From Treponema sp. (lineage in GTDB: Bacteria; Spirochaetota; Spirochaetia; Treponematales; Breznakiellaceae), in NCBI GenBank assembly GCA_031283905.1, contig JAITAW010000102.1, positions 1 to 11,306 on the forward strand: 11,306 nucleotides of DNA. The letters are read 5' to 3'. The notes below the pieces were generated by a model. That model was not told where the DNA came from, ran no database searches, and saw only the letters and a program-made list of their open reading frames with translations. A program made the translations under genes and the position numbers. This document shows positions 1 to 7,345 of this stretch, piece by piece (within the stretch, counting starts at the first letter, position 1; each line of letters opens with the position of its first letter).

Positions 1-380
1 GCCATCTTGACGGACTTGTAAAACACCAGGGCGGCCTGGTACGCCTCGCTTCCGGCGGTCAGTTCCGTGTCGTCAATAGCCTCTTCCAACTGCTGCACCG
101 TGTTGAGCAGCGTCCAAAACCCGTGGGCGTCGGCAAAGTCAACGCCGAAAGTGTCCACTTCGAGGTAGGGCGGGACCAGATTGGGGTTTTGCCGGGCAAA
201 GTCATAGGCTTTTTCCACAAAGGCGATGGTCTTTTCGCCCATTTTCGGGAGTTCCCGCCGCTCCGCCGCGGTCAGCGCCAGCATATAGGGGGCAAGCAGG
301 GCCCGCGCCTCGTCGATCTTGGCCTGCGCCTGGGTCAAAACCGTTGACGGAATTGCCTGCGTGTGTTGATTATCTTTCAT
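1..380 (-). CDS. Hypothetical protein, N-terminal 126 residues (3' end off the left edge)
   Basis: An open frame runs from an ATG at 380 leftward to the window edge without a stop. It begins MKDNQHTQAIPSTVL and is mostly helical: heptad-like stretches rich in Ala, Glu and Leu (TQAQAKIDEARALLAPYML), then MGEKTIAFVEKAYDFA, a Pro-rich NPNLVPPYL, and EEAIDDTELTAGSEAYQAAL. There is no signal peptide or membrane segment, so it is probably cytoplasmic. The start is well supported: AAGGAG lies five bases upstream and a near-consensus promoter lies ahead of it. I do not recognise a named domain. The pattern resembles a family of short proteins annotated only as hypothetical in gut treponemes and Bacteroidetes (recall, unchecked). 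In that recall the complete protein is not much longer than what is visible here. Confidence 0.75.
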   Translation of the reverse strand, partial: MKDNQHTQAIPSTVLTQAQAKIDEARALLAPYMLALTAAERRELPKMGEKTIAFVEKAYDFARQNPNLVPPYLEVDTFGVDFADAHGFWTLLNTVQQLEEAIDDTELTAGSEAYQAALVFYKSVKM

Positions 381-408
381 AATTGCTCCTTTTAAGTATT
401 GCTGGTCT

Positions 409-437
409 ATTATAGATGGGAATGGCGGATTTGGCAA
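409..437 (-). promoter_or_regulatory. Sigma-70-type promoter for the left-edge hypothetical gene
   Basis: On the minus strand TTGCCA (437-432, five of six matches to the -35 consensus) is followed after exactly 17 bases by a perfect TATAAT (414-409). Transcription would start near 402, giving a leader of about 22 bases that contains AAGGAG (391-386) five bases before the ATG. Promoter, SD and start codon agree with each other, so this is the best promoter call in the window. Confidence 0.75.
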
Positions 438-531
438 GCGGAGTTATAGGATAATTCATTTTATGGAGGCGGGAGCATAGAGACCGGCAAGACAGCGGGA
501 CTTGATTCAATGAGGTTTTTCTGTAAAATAT

Positions 532-789
532 ATGAAAGAATATACCGTTATTTTTCTTGCCTTTATTAGTATTATAATATTAATCACTGTATATAGATTA
601 ATTAGGCGTACTATTTCATTAACCGGGTATAGTAGATGGGTAAAACAACGCGGTATAGCCGTTCTTGAAAATAAGCATGAAAGAATACAATTATGGAAAG
701 ACGCCGATGTAACTGATAGATATACGCCCCGCGCAGAGAGTCCCTGGGGTCAAGGCTGCCCGCAAGCTATAAAAAGGTTTGGAGCGTAG
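532..789 (+). CDS. Small single-pass membrane protein, unknown function (possibly a gene fragment)
   Basis: 85 codons from an ATG at 532. Residues 6-25 (VIFLAFISIIILITVYRLI) form one hydrophobic segment, followed by Arg-rich RLIRR, as expected for an N-terminal anchor with a cytoplasmic tail. The rest (GYSRWVKQRGIAVLENKHERIQLWKDADV) is soluble and charged. The first 60 or so codons are AT-rich, unlike the neighbouring genes. From about 720 the composition turns GC-rich, and the tail TPRAESPWGQGCPQAIKRFGA looks like unrelated sequence read in frame, so the natural C-terminus may have been lost. No good SD is present: TGAGG (511-514) is too far away. I do not recognise a family. It is either a real small membrane protein or the 5' remnant of an acquired gene. 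Confidence 0.4.
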   Translation: MKEYTVIFLAFISIIILITVYRLIRRTISLTGYSRWVKQRGIAVLENKHERIQLWKDADVTDRYTPRAESPWGQGCPQAIKRFGA

Positions 790-865
790 TGCGTCTGACG
801 GCCGTTTTTCAACGCGCCTGATTTTGAGAAAAGGGCGTAAAATATAAAGGAGATGTAAAGAAACC

Positions 866-1903
866 ATGCGCCGAAGATATTACGCGACTTTTGCGTCCGG
901 TTTTCAGAATACCGTTACGGACATACTCAAAAAGACCGCCCAAGACGTTGTTGTTGTACTGCTGCTGGACGGCGCGGTTGTTTTTGAGACGGCGCTCCCG
1001 CTTAACGCATTATGTTTGTTTTGGAACAACAATATTTTTGCGGCGCTTCATGTTCTGGAACAAAAAGAAAAGAACGGCTCCGTTATTGAGGCGCATATGA
1101 GCATTGCGGAGAAAAATAAAAAAATACGGCTGACAGATTTTCAAAGAACAAAAAATGTTGGAACGTTTAGAATCGTAACCTCAAACGCAAACCGCCTTGT
1201 TTCCGTCAATGAAGAGGTAAAACAAAAGATGGAGCGCGTCATTTCCAGGGAAACAGGTTTGACTCCGAACAGGAGCAAGCCGGACGTTGAATTCTGGTTT
1301 TTGTACCGCAACGAGGGCTTTTCTTTTTTCTTGCGGCGGCTTTCCAAACACGCCCCTTTTGACGCCGCGCTGCATAAAGGCGAATTGACGCCGCAGTTGG
1401 CGTACATACTGTGTTGGCTGTCCGATCCCCGGAAATCCGATGTGATTCTGGATCCGTTTTGTGGATACGGGTCTATACTCCGGCAAAGAATGCGTTTTCC
1501 TTTTGAGAAATTCTATTCTTTCGACATAAAAGACGAGGCGGCGCGTGTATCCAAAAGCAAAGTCAAAGGAGCGTTTCTGAAAAAGTGCGATGTAAGAAAG
1601 GTCGATTTCTTTACTATTTTTCACCATCTGAAAGAAGGAAGCGTTGACGCGATCATCACGGATCCGCCGTGGGGGATTTATGAAGCGCTGCCTATGCCGA
1701 CGGATCAATTTTATGACAAGATGCTGAGGATATTTTACCGGTTGCTAAAACCGGACGGCGTTATCATCGTACTGACCGCGCGGAATGATGAATTCGGCGC
1801 GTCCGTATCTTGTATAAAGGAATTTACCGTTGTGGAAGCCCCGAATGTGTTAGTGTCCGGCAGGAAGGCGCGTGTGTACAAGATAAAGAAACCGCGCTCC
1901 TGA
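866..1903 (+). CDS. THUMP/UPF0020-type class I SAM-dependent RNA methyltransferase (Trm14/RlmL-like)
   Basis: 345 residues. The C-terminal half is a Rossmann-fold methyltransferase. Motif I, which binds S-adenosylmethionine, is ILDPFCGYGS (194-203). An acidic residue at the end of strand 2 is D220 (YSFDIKD). Catalytic motif IV is TDPPWG (265-270), the (D/N)PP(Y/W) signature of enzymes that methylate exocyclic amino groups. The segment KGELTPQLAYILCWL (171-185) ahead of motif I is typical of the UPF0020 group. The N-terminal half (about 1-160) has the alternating strands and helices of a ferredoxin-like plus THUMP RNA-binding module (GTFRIVTSNANR at 99-110; FSFFLRRL at 152-159). By family it should make N2-methylguanosine, or possibly N6-methyladenosine, in tRNA or rRNA; the exact target cannot be read from the sequence. 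AAAGGAG (846-852) precedes the ATG by 13 bases, rather far. It converges on gatB with one base between stops. The family is much better known from archaea and eukaryotes as a stand-alone enzyme. Confidence 0.8.
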   Translation: MRRRYYATFASGFQNTVTDILKKTAQDVVVVLLLDGAVVFETALPLNALCLFWNNNIFAALHVLEQKEKNGSVIEAHMSIAEKNKKIRLTDFQRTKNVGTFRIVTSNANRLVSVNEEVKQKMERVISRETGLTPNRSKPDVEFWFLYRNEGFSFFLRRLSKHAPFDAALHKGELTPQLAYILCWLSDPRKSDVILDPFCGYGSILRQRMRFPFEKFYSFDIKDEAARVSKSKVKGAFLKKCDVRKVDFFTIFHHLKEGSVDAIITDPPWGIYEALPMPTDQFYDKMLRIFYRLLKPDGVIIVLTARNDEFGASVSCIKEFTVVEAPNVLVSGRKARVYKIKKPRS

Positions 1904-1904
1904 A

Positions 1905-3386
1905 TCACGCGCCGATTATGGCCGCGATTTGTTCCCCGGCAATTCGCGGGTCCGCGCGGCCCCGGGTTTTTTCCAGCACTTTGCCTACGAGGAAGGCGGC
2001 AAGCGTACGTTGCCGTTTCTGGTTTTTGGTAGCCGCGGCTTCACGCGCTTCGGCAATGGTCGCGGCTTCCTCTTGTTCCACAAGAGCTACGACTTCAGCT
2101 ATCTCCGCCGGATCAGTGATTTGCTCCCATCCTTTTTCGCGGATAATGACGGCGGGGTCGCGGTCTTCGGAGAGAACCAGTTCCAGCGTCTGTTTGGCGT
2201 TTTTGGCGGAAAGCAAACCGTTGGCGGTCATTGCGACAAGGCGGGCGAAACGGTCGACGGTGAGCGTGAAGGAGCCTATAGCGGAAAGCGCGACGCCTTC
2301 CCTCAGCAGGATGTGTTTTATATCCGTTAAAAGCCAGTTCGCTATGCGCAATGCCGTGTTTTTTTTATCCAGACCGGAGGAAATGCGCAATGCGGCGGCG
2401 ACTGCGGACTCAAAATAATCCGCAAACGCCCGTTCTTCACAGATGATGGCGGCTTGCTCCGTGGAAATGCCGTACTCGTTTTCGAGCCTTTTTTGGCGGG
2501 GCAGAGGAAGTTCCACCATAGCGTCTTCCACGGATTTCAGGAACGCGGATTCCGGCTCAAAAACCGGCAGATCCGGTTCCGGAAAGTACCGGTAGTCTTG
2601 GGCGTTTTCCTTTTGACGCATAGGTTCGGTTTGGTCGCGGTTTTGATTCCAAAGGCGGGTCTCCTGTGCCACGGTTTTTCCCGCGTCAAGCGCCTTAGCC
2701 TGCCGCTCTATCTCGTAGTTCAACCCAAGCCGCACAAAACGGGAGGAGTTCAGGTTTTTTATCTCGACTTTTTTGCCCAACCCTTTGCCGGGCAGGTTGA
2801 TGGATACGTTCGCATCGGCGCGGAGGCTTCCTTCTTCCATGTTGCCATCGCACACACCCAGGTACCGCACCATGCGCCGGAACTGCTGAATAAAAACTTC
2901 CGCCTGCTCGCCGGTTTCCATATCCGGTTCGGTAACGATTTCCAAAAGGGAAACCCCGGCGCGGTTATAGTCCAAAAGCGATACGGTACCGGTATGTATC
3001 ATCTTGCCGGCGTCTTCTTCAAGGTGGCATTCGTGGATGCGCACCCGCTTCACGCCCCACGGTCCTTCAATGTCAACATAGCCTTTCTGCCCCAATGGAG
3101 ATGCAAACTGGGAAATCTGGTAATTTTTGGTCATATCCGGGTAAAAGTACTGTTTGCGCTCAAACCATGTTTTTTCAGGTATGGTACAATTCAACGCCTT
3201 CGCAACCATGCACCCCATTTTCATAGCTTCTCTATTCAAAACCGGCAGTACGCCCGGATACCCCAGACACACCGGACACACATTGGTATTCGGTTCATCG
3301 CCGAAAGCGGAACGGCATCCGCAAAAAACCTTCGTTTTAGTCAAAAGATGAATATGAACTTCAAGCCCGATAAATGATTGATACAT
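1905..3386 (-). CDS. gatB: Aspartyl/glutamyl-tRNA(Asn/Gln) amidotransferase subunit B
   Basis: 493 residues, full family length. GatB activates the misacylated Glu-tRNAGln or Asp-tRNAAsn with ATP and converts it to Gln-tRNA or Asn-tRNA with ammonia channelled from GatA. It begins MYQSFIGLEVHIHLLT, the family signature start. A zinc site is formed by C22, C24, C37 and C40 (FCGC and CPVC). The kinase-like core shows RKQYFYPDMTKNYQISQ (77-93), HLEEDAGK (121-128) and DYNRAGVSLLEIVTEPD (139-155). The C-terminal part (about 340-493) is the helical tRNA-binding plus YqeY-like tail, including LVGKVLEKTRG. Nothing essential is missing. gatA and gatC are not beside it, so in this genome the subunits are encoded apart. 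The start is fixed by AAAGG (3400-3396) nine bases upstream, inside an unusual repeated A-rich leader. Confidence 0.97.
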   Translation of the reverse strand: MYQSFIGLEVHIHLLTKTKVFCGCRSAFGDEPNTNVCPVCLGYPGVLPVLNREAMKMGCMVAKALNCTIPEKTWFERKQYFYPDMTKNYQISQFASPLGQKGYVDIEGPWGVKRVRIHECHLEEDAGKMIHTGTVSLLDYNRAGVSLLEIVTEPDMETGEQAEVFIQQFRRMVRYLGVCDGNMEEGSLRADANVSINLPGKGLGKKVEIKNLNSSRFVRLGLNYEIERQAKALDAGKTVAQETRLWNQNRDQTEPMRQKENAQDYRYFPEPDLPVFEPESAFLKSVEDAMVELPLPRQKRLENEYGISTEQAAIICEERAFADYFESAVAAALRISSGLDKKNTALRIANWLLTDIKHILLREGVALSAIGSFTLTVDRFARLVAMTANGLLSAKNAKQTLELVLSEDRDPAVIIREKGWEQITDPAEIAEVVALVEQEEAATIAEAREAAATKNQKRQRTLAAFLVGKVLEKTRGRADPRIAGEQIAAIIGA

Positions 3387-3406
3387 CCTTTTTTTCCTTT
3401 TTTTCC
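3387..3406 (-). promoter_or_regulatory. Tandem GGAAAAAAA leader with repeated Shine-Dalgarno cores before gatB
   Basis: Read on the minus strand, the 20 bases before the gatB ATG are two perfect copies of the nonamer GGAAAAAAA followed by a third GG touching the start codon. The middle AAAGG (3400-3396) is nine bases from the ATG and is the functional SD. The proximal AAGG abuts the ATG and the distal one is about 18 bases away. Both A runs are seven long. No other gene here has such a leader. Confidence 0.6.
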
Positions 3407-3443
3407 TTATATTAAACGCACACGCTTTGCGCCGCTCTGCACC

Positions 3444-3472
3444 GTTATGCGCGGCTTTCGGGTTGCTTTCAA
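3444..3472 (-). promoter_or_regulatory. Candidate gatB promoter
   Basis: On the minus strand TTGAAA (3472-3467) and CATAAC (3449-3444) are 17 bases apart; each matches its consensus at about four of six positions. The start point would be near 3437, giving a leader of about 50 bases. The -10 lies inside a GC-rich inverted repeat (GCCGC 3431-3435 with GCGGC 3450-3454). This is a weak, consensus-based call only. Confidence 0.3.
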
Positions 3473-3560
3473 AAATTTTATGCTCATCATATCTAAAAAC
3501 AATGAGTCTTGCAAGAGGGGGATGTTCTAACGAGACCTTGAGGGCGAGTCGTGTTGCCCG

Positions 3561-4907
3561 CTATGCCGGAAATCCACGCCTGTCCAACCGCCGAATGGTC
3601 AGAACAATCGCAATGGTAAGCGGGAGACACGCGCCCAACCATGCGAGCGGATTTGCGAAACAAAGTCCGGTAAACCCGAAAAATCCGGACAAAAGAATCG
3701 CGGCAAAGACGCGCATAAGCAGTTCCATGATGCCGGCGAGTGTGGGAACGATGCTGTTGCCCAGTCCCTGCAAGGTTTGCCGCGCGATAAAGAGCCATGC
3801 AAGAAAAATATAGAAGCTGCCGCTTGCCTTGAGGTAGATATGGGAAAGTGCCGTCGCCTCCGCCTGATCCGCTCCCAAAAAAAAACTGGAGAAGTACCTC
3901 CCCGCAAAGAAGCAGACAACGCCCATAACCACGCTGAACGTTCCCGAAATGGCGAAGCAGCACAAAACGCCTTTTTTGATGCGATCGATCTTGCGCGCGC
4001 CGTAGTTCTGCGCCGAGTAGGTCGCCATGGCCGCGCCGAATGAGCTCAGCGGCATAGTCGCTACCATATCGATCTTTTGGGACGCGGTATACGCGGCCAC
4101 CGCAATAGAACTTTTCAGATTGTTCAACGCAAACGTTACCGTCACGGCGCCTATTGCGATAATGCTCATCTGAAAACCCATAGGAAACGCAACCCTGATG
4201 TGTTCCCACATGCGCGCACCGGCATCCTTCCAATCCGTTTTCCGTACGCGCAACATGGAAAATTTTCGTAGCATCACCGGAATACACAGAAGTCCCGAAA
4301 GAGCCTGCGCGATAACTGTGGCGTATGCCGCGCCCTCAACGCCTGTATGGAACCACAAAATGAAGGCGAAATCCAACAGGATGTTGATGACGCTTGCGAT
4401 TACAAGAAAAATGAGCGGCGTTACGCTGTCACCGACCGCTCTCATCATGTTTGACAAAAGGTTGAAGAGGAGCGTCGCGGGAAAACCCCAATAAATAACG
4501 ATGATGTACGAATACGCGGCGTCTATAATATCGGGCGGCGTGTTCAGCAACCGCAAAAGCGGCATAGCCAAAGCGACGCTTGCAACCATAAGCGCGACGG
4601 TTACTATGCCGCCGAGCACGATGCTGGCGGCAAAACTCTTCCGTACGCCGGCCATATCACCCGCGCCGAAACGTTGCGATGTGATGATCGACAACCCTTG
4701 CGTAAACCCCATCATAAAACCCAAAATAAGGAAGTTCATGCTTCCGGTGCTGCCCACCGCGGCAAGCGCGTGTATGCCGATGGTGCGTCCTACGATAAGA
4801 GCATCAGCCATATTGTAAAACTGTTGAAAGAGATTCCCTATGAGCAAGGGAAGGGTGAATCCCACAATCAACAGGGCGGGATTTCCCACGGTAAGATTCT
4901 TTGTCAT
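3561..4907 (-). CDS. MATE family efflux transporter (YoeA/MepA-like)
   Basis: 448 residues, almost entirely hydrophobic segments compatible with the usual 12 membrane helices in two homologous six-helix bundles. Helix 1 reads LLIVGFTLPLLIGNLFQQFY (12-31) and is followed by NMADALIVGR (32-41), the recognisable MATE start. SQRFGAGD (77-84) ends helix 2, and the second half repeats the pattern at about residue 300 with YSAQNYGARKIDRIKKG. MATE pumps export cationic drugs or metabolites in exchange for H+ or Na+; the substrate cannot be predicted. It lies in the inner membrane. The ATG at 4907 has no recognisable SD (upstream TTTACAAGT), and no better start exists upstream before the reading frame leaves recognisable sequence, so translation may be weak or the leader atypical. 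It is divergent from comM and separated from gatB by 174 bases, so it may or may not be cotranscribed with it. Confidence 0.93.
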   Translation of the reverse strand: MTKNLTVGNPALLIVGFTLPLLIGNLFQQFYNMADALIVGRTIGIHALAAVGSTGSMNFLILGFMMGFTQGLSIITSQRFGAGDMAGVRKSFAASIVLGGIVTVALMVASVALAMPLLRLLNTPPDIIDAAYSYIIVIYWGFPATLLFNLLSNMMRAVGDSVTPLIFLVIASVINILLDFAFILWFHTGVEGAAYATVIAQALSGLLCIPVMLRKFSMLRVRKTDWKDAGARMWEHIRVAFPMGFQMSIIAIGAVTVTFALNNLKSSIAVAAYTASQKIDMVATMPLSSFGAAMATYSAQNYGARKIDRIKKGVLCCFAISGTFSVVMGVVCFFAGRYFSSFFLGADQAEATALSHIYLKASGSFYIFLAWLFIARQTLQGLGNSIVPTLAGIMELLMRVFAAILLSGFFGFTGLCFANPLAWLGACLPLTIAIVLTIRRLDRRGFPA

Positions 4908-5050
4908 ACTTGTAAACGGCGCTTTTATTCTATCAAGATTTCGTAACGGAGGCTTGATAAAGTAAAAAATAGTATGTCTTTTTTGAAAAAAAATTGCAAG
5001 ACGGCAAAGCAGGCGATGCGCGACTTCCTTTTATATAGTAAAGAGACGCC
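4908..5050. promoter_or_regulatory. Divergent intergenic region between the MATE gene and comM
   Basis: 143 bases, AT-rich on the MATE side. For the MATE gene, minus-strand TTGCAA (4999-4994) and TACTAT (4974-4969) are 19 bases apart, a long but possible spacing. For comM, TATATA (5032-5037) is a possible -10 without a convincing -35; it would give a start point inside the few bases before the ATG. AAGAGA (5041-5046) is a weak SD for comM. No operator-like dyad is evident apart from the A/T tracts around 4976-4993. Confidence 0.3.
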
Positions 5051-6646
5051 ATGTTTATAACATCCTACGCGCCCTTTGGGGCTGACGGCATCATCATTCG
5101 GGTGGAAGCCGACATACGCCGAGGTATACCGGGCGCGGACATTACCGGACTTGCCCAAGCCGCAGTGAGGGAGTCGCGGGAACGGGCGCGGGCGGCTTTC
5201 CGCAATTCCGGCTTCGAGTTTCCAAAGGATCGCATCCTTATCAACCTCGCGCCAGCAGGCGTCCGCAAAGACGGAGCGTCTCTTGATTTGCCCATCGCCC
5301 TCGCGGTCATGGCTGCCGCACATTCGATCCCCCCGCCGGACAATCTTATGGCGCTCGGAGAGCTTGAGTTGTCAGGCAACCTGCGTCCGGTGCGGGGTGT
5401 GCTTGCGGCAATCGCCGGAGGACTTGAAGTCGGCGTCAAGGGGTTTATCGTTCCTCTGGAAAACGCTGCTGAAGCGCGTATCTTGGCGAAAGACAAAACC
5501 GCCGCGGTGTCAACGTTGAAGGAAGCGGCGGAAGCGGTCGCATACTATGCGCAAAACGGCGTCTTTCCCGGCGGCTTGAGCGTCCGCCGGCAGGAAAACT
5601 CCGGGTTGTCTCCGCAAGCGGCGTATTCCGGTGAATTCGCTACAGGCGACTTCGCCGATGTGCGGGGGCAGGGGCGGTACAAGCGGGCCATCGAGATTGC
5701 GGCGGCCGGCGGACACAATCTCCTCGTATTTGGACCGCCCGGAGCGGGTAAAACCATGCTGGCGCGGCGATTCCCTTCCATTATGGCGCCGCTCTTGCCA
5801 AGCGAGGCCGTGGAGGTAACGAGGCTGCACAGCCTTGCGGGCATCCTGCGCTTCGATGCCGGACAGGAAGGGCTTATCACTACGCCGCCCTTCCGTTCGC
5901 CGCATCATTCGGCAAGCGCCGAAGGCATTTTAGGCGGCGGAAAAACCGTACGCCCCGGTGAAATCAGCCTCGCGCATTTCGGTACGCTCTTTCTGGATGA
6001 AGCCCCTGAATTCCGGGGCAATGTTCTGCAAGCCCTGCGCGAGCCGCTTGAAGACAGAGTTATCAGCATATCCCGCGCCGAGGGATCCGTGCGCCTTCCG
6101 GCTGATTTTCAACTCATACTCACGGCAAATCCTTGCCCATGCGGGAAACTCGGCATGACAGGACACAACTCCGATGCCATGTGCTTCTGTTCTCCCGAAG
6201 AAATCCACCGGTATTGGCGCAAATTGGGCGGCGCCCTGCTTGACCGGGTGGAACTGCGGGTCAGGGTCAAGCAAAGCGATACGCCCCTTACCGGTTCAAA
6301 CGCCGAAGAGCCAAGTGCGGCCGTTGCGGAACGAACGTTACGCGCCGTTGAAATACAACGCCGCCGGTTTCAGGACAATGGTAGCGGCGGCGCGGCAATC
6401 AGGCGCAACGCGGCCATGACGCCGCCGTTTATAGATCGGTACTGCGCCGTATCCGGCGAAGCTGAACGGGCGCTCAACGCGGCGGAACAAAAACTCGGCT
6501 TTTCAGGCAGAGCGATTCACGGCGTTCTCCGCACCGCCCGCACCATCGCGGATATCGAAGGTTGCGACTCAATAAAGCCCGTGCATATCTTGGAGGCCAT
6601 TCAGCATCGTAGGCTGGGGGATGATCCATATGACGTAATGACATGA
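5051..6646 (+). CDS. comM: YifB/ComM family Mg-chelatase-like AAA+ ATPase
   Basis: 531 residues, about the family's length. The N-terminal domain (1 to about 170) is the ChlI/Lon-protease-like fold that defines YifB proteins, with VEADIRRGIPG (18-28), ITGLA, and RILINLAPAGVRKDGASLDL (61-80). The AAA+ domain has Walker A GPPGAGKT (228-235), FRSPHHSAS (281-289), Walker B LFLDEAPEF (313-321) and sensor-type LILTANPCPCGK (355-366). A four-cysteine cluster, C362, C364, C378 and C380, is usual in this family. GGALLDRVELRV (393-404) is followed by the C-terminal Mg_chelatase_C helical domain with GFSGRAIHGVLRTARTIAD (483-501). ComM proteins act in the cytoplasm as hexameric branch-migration helicases that extend the heteroduplex during natural transformation. 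It reads as an intact single gene. No other competence gene is in the window. Confidence 0.93.
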   Translation: MFITSYAPFGADGIIIRVEADIRRGIPGADITGLAQAAVRESRERARAAFRNSGFEFPKDRILINLAPAGVRKDGASLDLPIALAVMAAAHSIPPPDNLMALGELELSGNLRPVRGVLAAIAGGLEVGVKGFIVPLENAAEARILAKDKTAAVSTLKEAAEAVAYYAQNGVFPGGLSVRRQENSGLSPQAAYSGEFATGDFADVRGQGRYKRAIEIAAAGGHNLLVFGPPGAGKTMLARRFPSIMAPLLPSEAVEVTRLHSLAGILRFDAGQEGLITTPPFRSPHHSASAEGILGGGKTVRPGEISLAHFGTLFLDEAPEFRGNVLQALREPLEDRVISISRAEGSVRLPADFQLILTANPCPCGKLGMTGHNSDAMCFCSPEEIHRYWRKLGGALLDRVELRVRVKQSDTPLTGSNAEEPSAAVAERTLRAVEIQRRRFQDNGSGGAAIRRNAAMTPPFIDRYCAVSGEAERALNAAEQKLGFSGRAIHGVLRTARTIADIEGCDSIKPVHILEAIQHRRLGDDPYDVMT

Positions 6647-6751
6647 ACTCAAACAAGTGAATCTCCCTGCCGCAGAGCGCTAAACTTGACCCACAATTTT
6701 CACGCGTTCATGCTATGCTCCCTGAAAAGCCGAGAACCCGGGGAGGGAAAT

Positions 6752-7003
6752 ATGGCGCGGGGGACAAGTTTGGACATGGAAGAAGAATTCGCCGGGCTGA
6801 ATTTTCATTTGTTACGGCTTGAAGATCGGTTTGTCAGAAGCACGGAGACATTCTATAAGCGGCCCGGCGCGTCAATCTGTAAAGCGGGCGAAGACCGCGC
6901 CGAGTCCGGGGCAATTTACCGGATGCCGGGGAATGAACGTTTTGGCCGGAAGGGGATCGCCGAGGCTCGCCGGGAAGCGGCGGTACGGCGAACGGTCGAA
7001 TAG
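6752..7003 (+). CDS. Small hypothetical protein (83 residues) with a strong ribosome binding site
   Basis: I chose the ATG at 6752, not the upstream one at 6686, because GGGAGGG (6741-6747) lies at ideal distance before it. An extended -10 motif, TGC followed by TATGCT (6711-6719), would start transcription near 6726. The product begins MARGTSLDMEEEFAGLNFHL, with an acidic amphipathic start, and is then strongly basic (RLEDRFVRSTETFYKRPG; later GKRG/RREAAVRR-like). There is no signal peptide, membrane segment or cysteine-rich motif beyond one Cys. I do not recognise it. The Arg/Gly-rich second half has the look of sequence drifting without strong selection, so it may be a decayed gene whose expression signals survive. 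A hairpin at 7028-7042 follows the stop by 25 bases. Confidence 0.45.
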   Translation: MARGTSLDMEEEFAGLNFHLLRLEDRFVRSTETFYKRPGASICKAGEDRAESGAIYRMPGNERFGRKGIAEARREAAVRRTVE

Positions 7004-7027
7004 GGCGGAACCATTCCGGACATATCC

Positions 7028-7042
7028 CCGCCGTTTCGGCGG
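7028..7042 (+). terminator. Hairpin after the small ORF, possible terminator
   Basis: CCGCCG (7028-7033), loop TTT, CGGCGG (7037-7042): a perfect six-pair GC stem. It is not followed by a T run (CAATTACTC), so intrinsic termination is uncertain. Confidence 0.35.
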
Positions 7043-7126
7043 CAATTACTCTATCTCTTGACAGTGTTCTTCTGTAAATTCCATACTTACTTTATCCGCT
7101 CTTTCCTCTCTTCCCTTCTGCCGGGA

Positions 7127-7307
7127 GGCAACGTGCCGGACATGGTACCGATGAAGCGGAACCGGGTTCATCCGTGGAACTATGACGGAGATAGAGCGGT
7201 TTTTCCGGAGACCCAAGGGATTTCGAGGGATTCGCGCCCGCTATGACAAACTTGACCGTATCTTTTCTGCTTTTATCTATCTCGCTTGTATTTGTATCGC
7301 TTTGCGT
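7127..7307 (+). pseudogene. IS5-type (DDE) transposase, frameshifted C-terminal remnant
   Basis: Two adjacent frames together give the end of an IS5/IS427-type transposase. Frame 2 encodes NVPDMVPMKRNRVHPWNYD (about 7130-7186), matching the usual 'IPPKRNRxxPxxYD' block. Frame 3 then encodes EIERFFRRPKGFRGIRARYD (7188-7247) and KLDRIFSAFIYLACICIALR (7248-7307), matching the family's 'ERFFxxLKxFRRIxTRYDKL...FLAFIxLAxxxIxLR' ending. The normal ten or so residues between the YD and ERFF blocks are missing and the frame changes there, so a small deletion has inactivated it. The N-terminal catalytic part is absent. The assignment is from motif memory. The frame runs on to 7373 as nonspecific sequence. 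Confidence 0.72.
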
Positions 7308-7345
7308 TGTGTGAGCATGCCCCTAGGATTCTCCGATCAAGACGA

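Noticed and set aside
1929..3377. Long plus-strand reading frames across gatB (133 and 307 codons)
   Set aside because: They lie antisense to a complete, motif-rich gatB, have no SD and encode no recognisable protein; they are shadows of codon bias.
6134..6192. Four-cysteine cluster in comM as a novel zinc insertion
   Set aside because: A CPCG...CxC arrangement after the sensor strand is normal for YifB/ComM proteins.
6686..6719. TTGACC / TATGCT as a standard promoter for the small ORF
   Set aside because: The spacing is 22 bases, too long for sigma-70; only the extended -10 (TGC before TATGCT) is retained as a possible signal.
7058..7087. TTGACA with 18-base spacer and CATACT as a promoter for a new gene
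   Set aside because: The -35 is perfect but the -10 is weak, and only a broken transposase lies downstream; it may be incidental.
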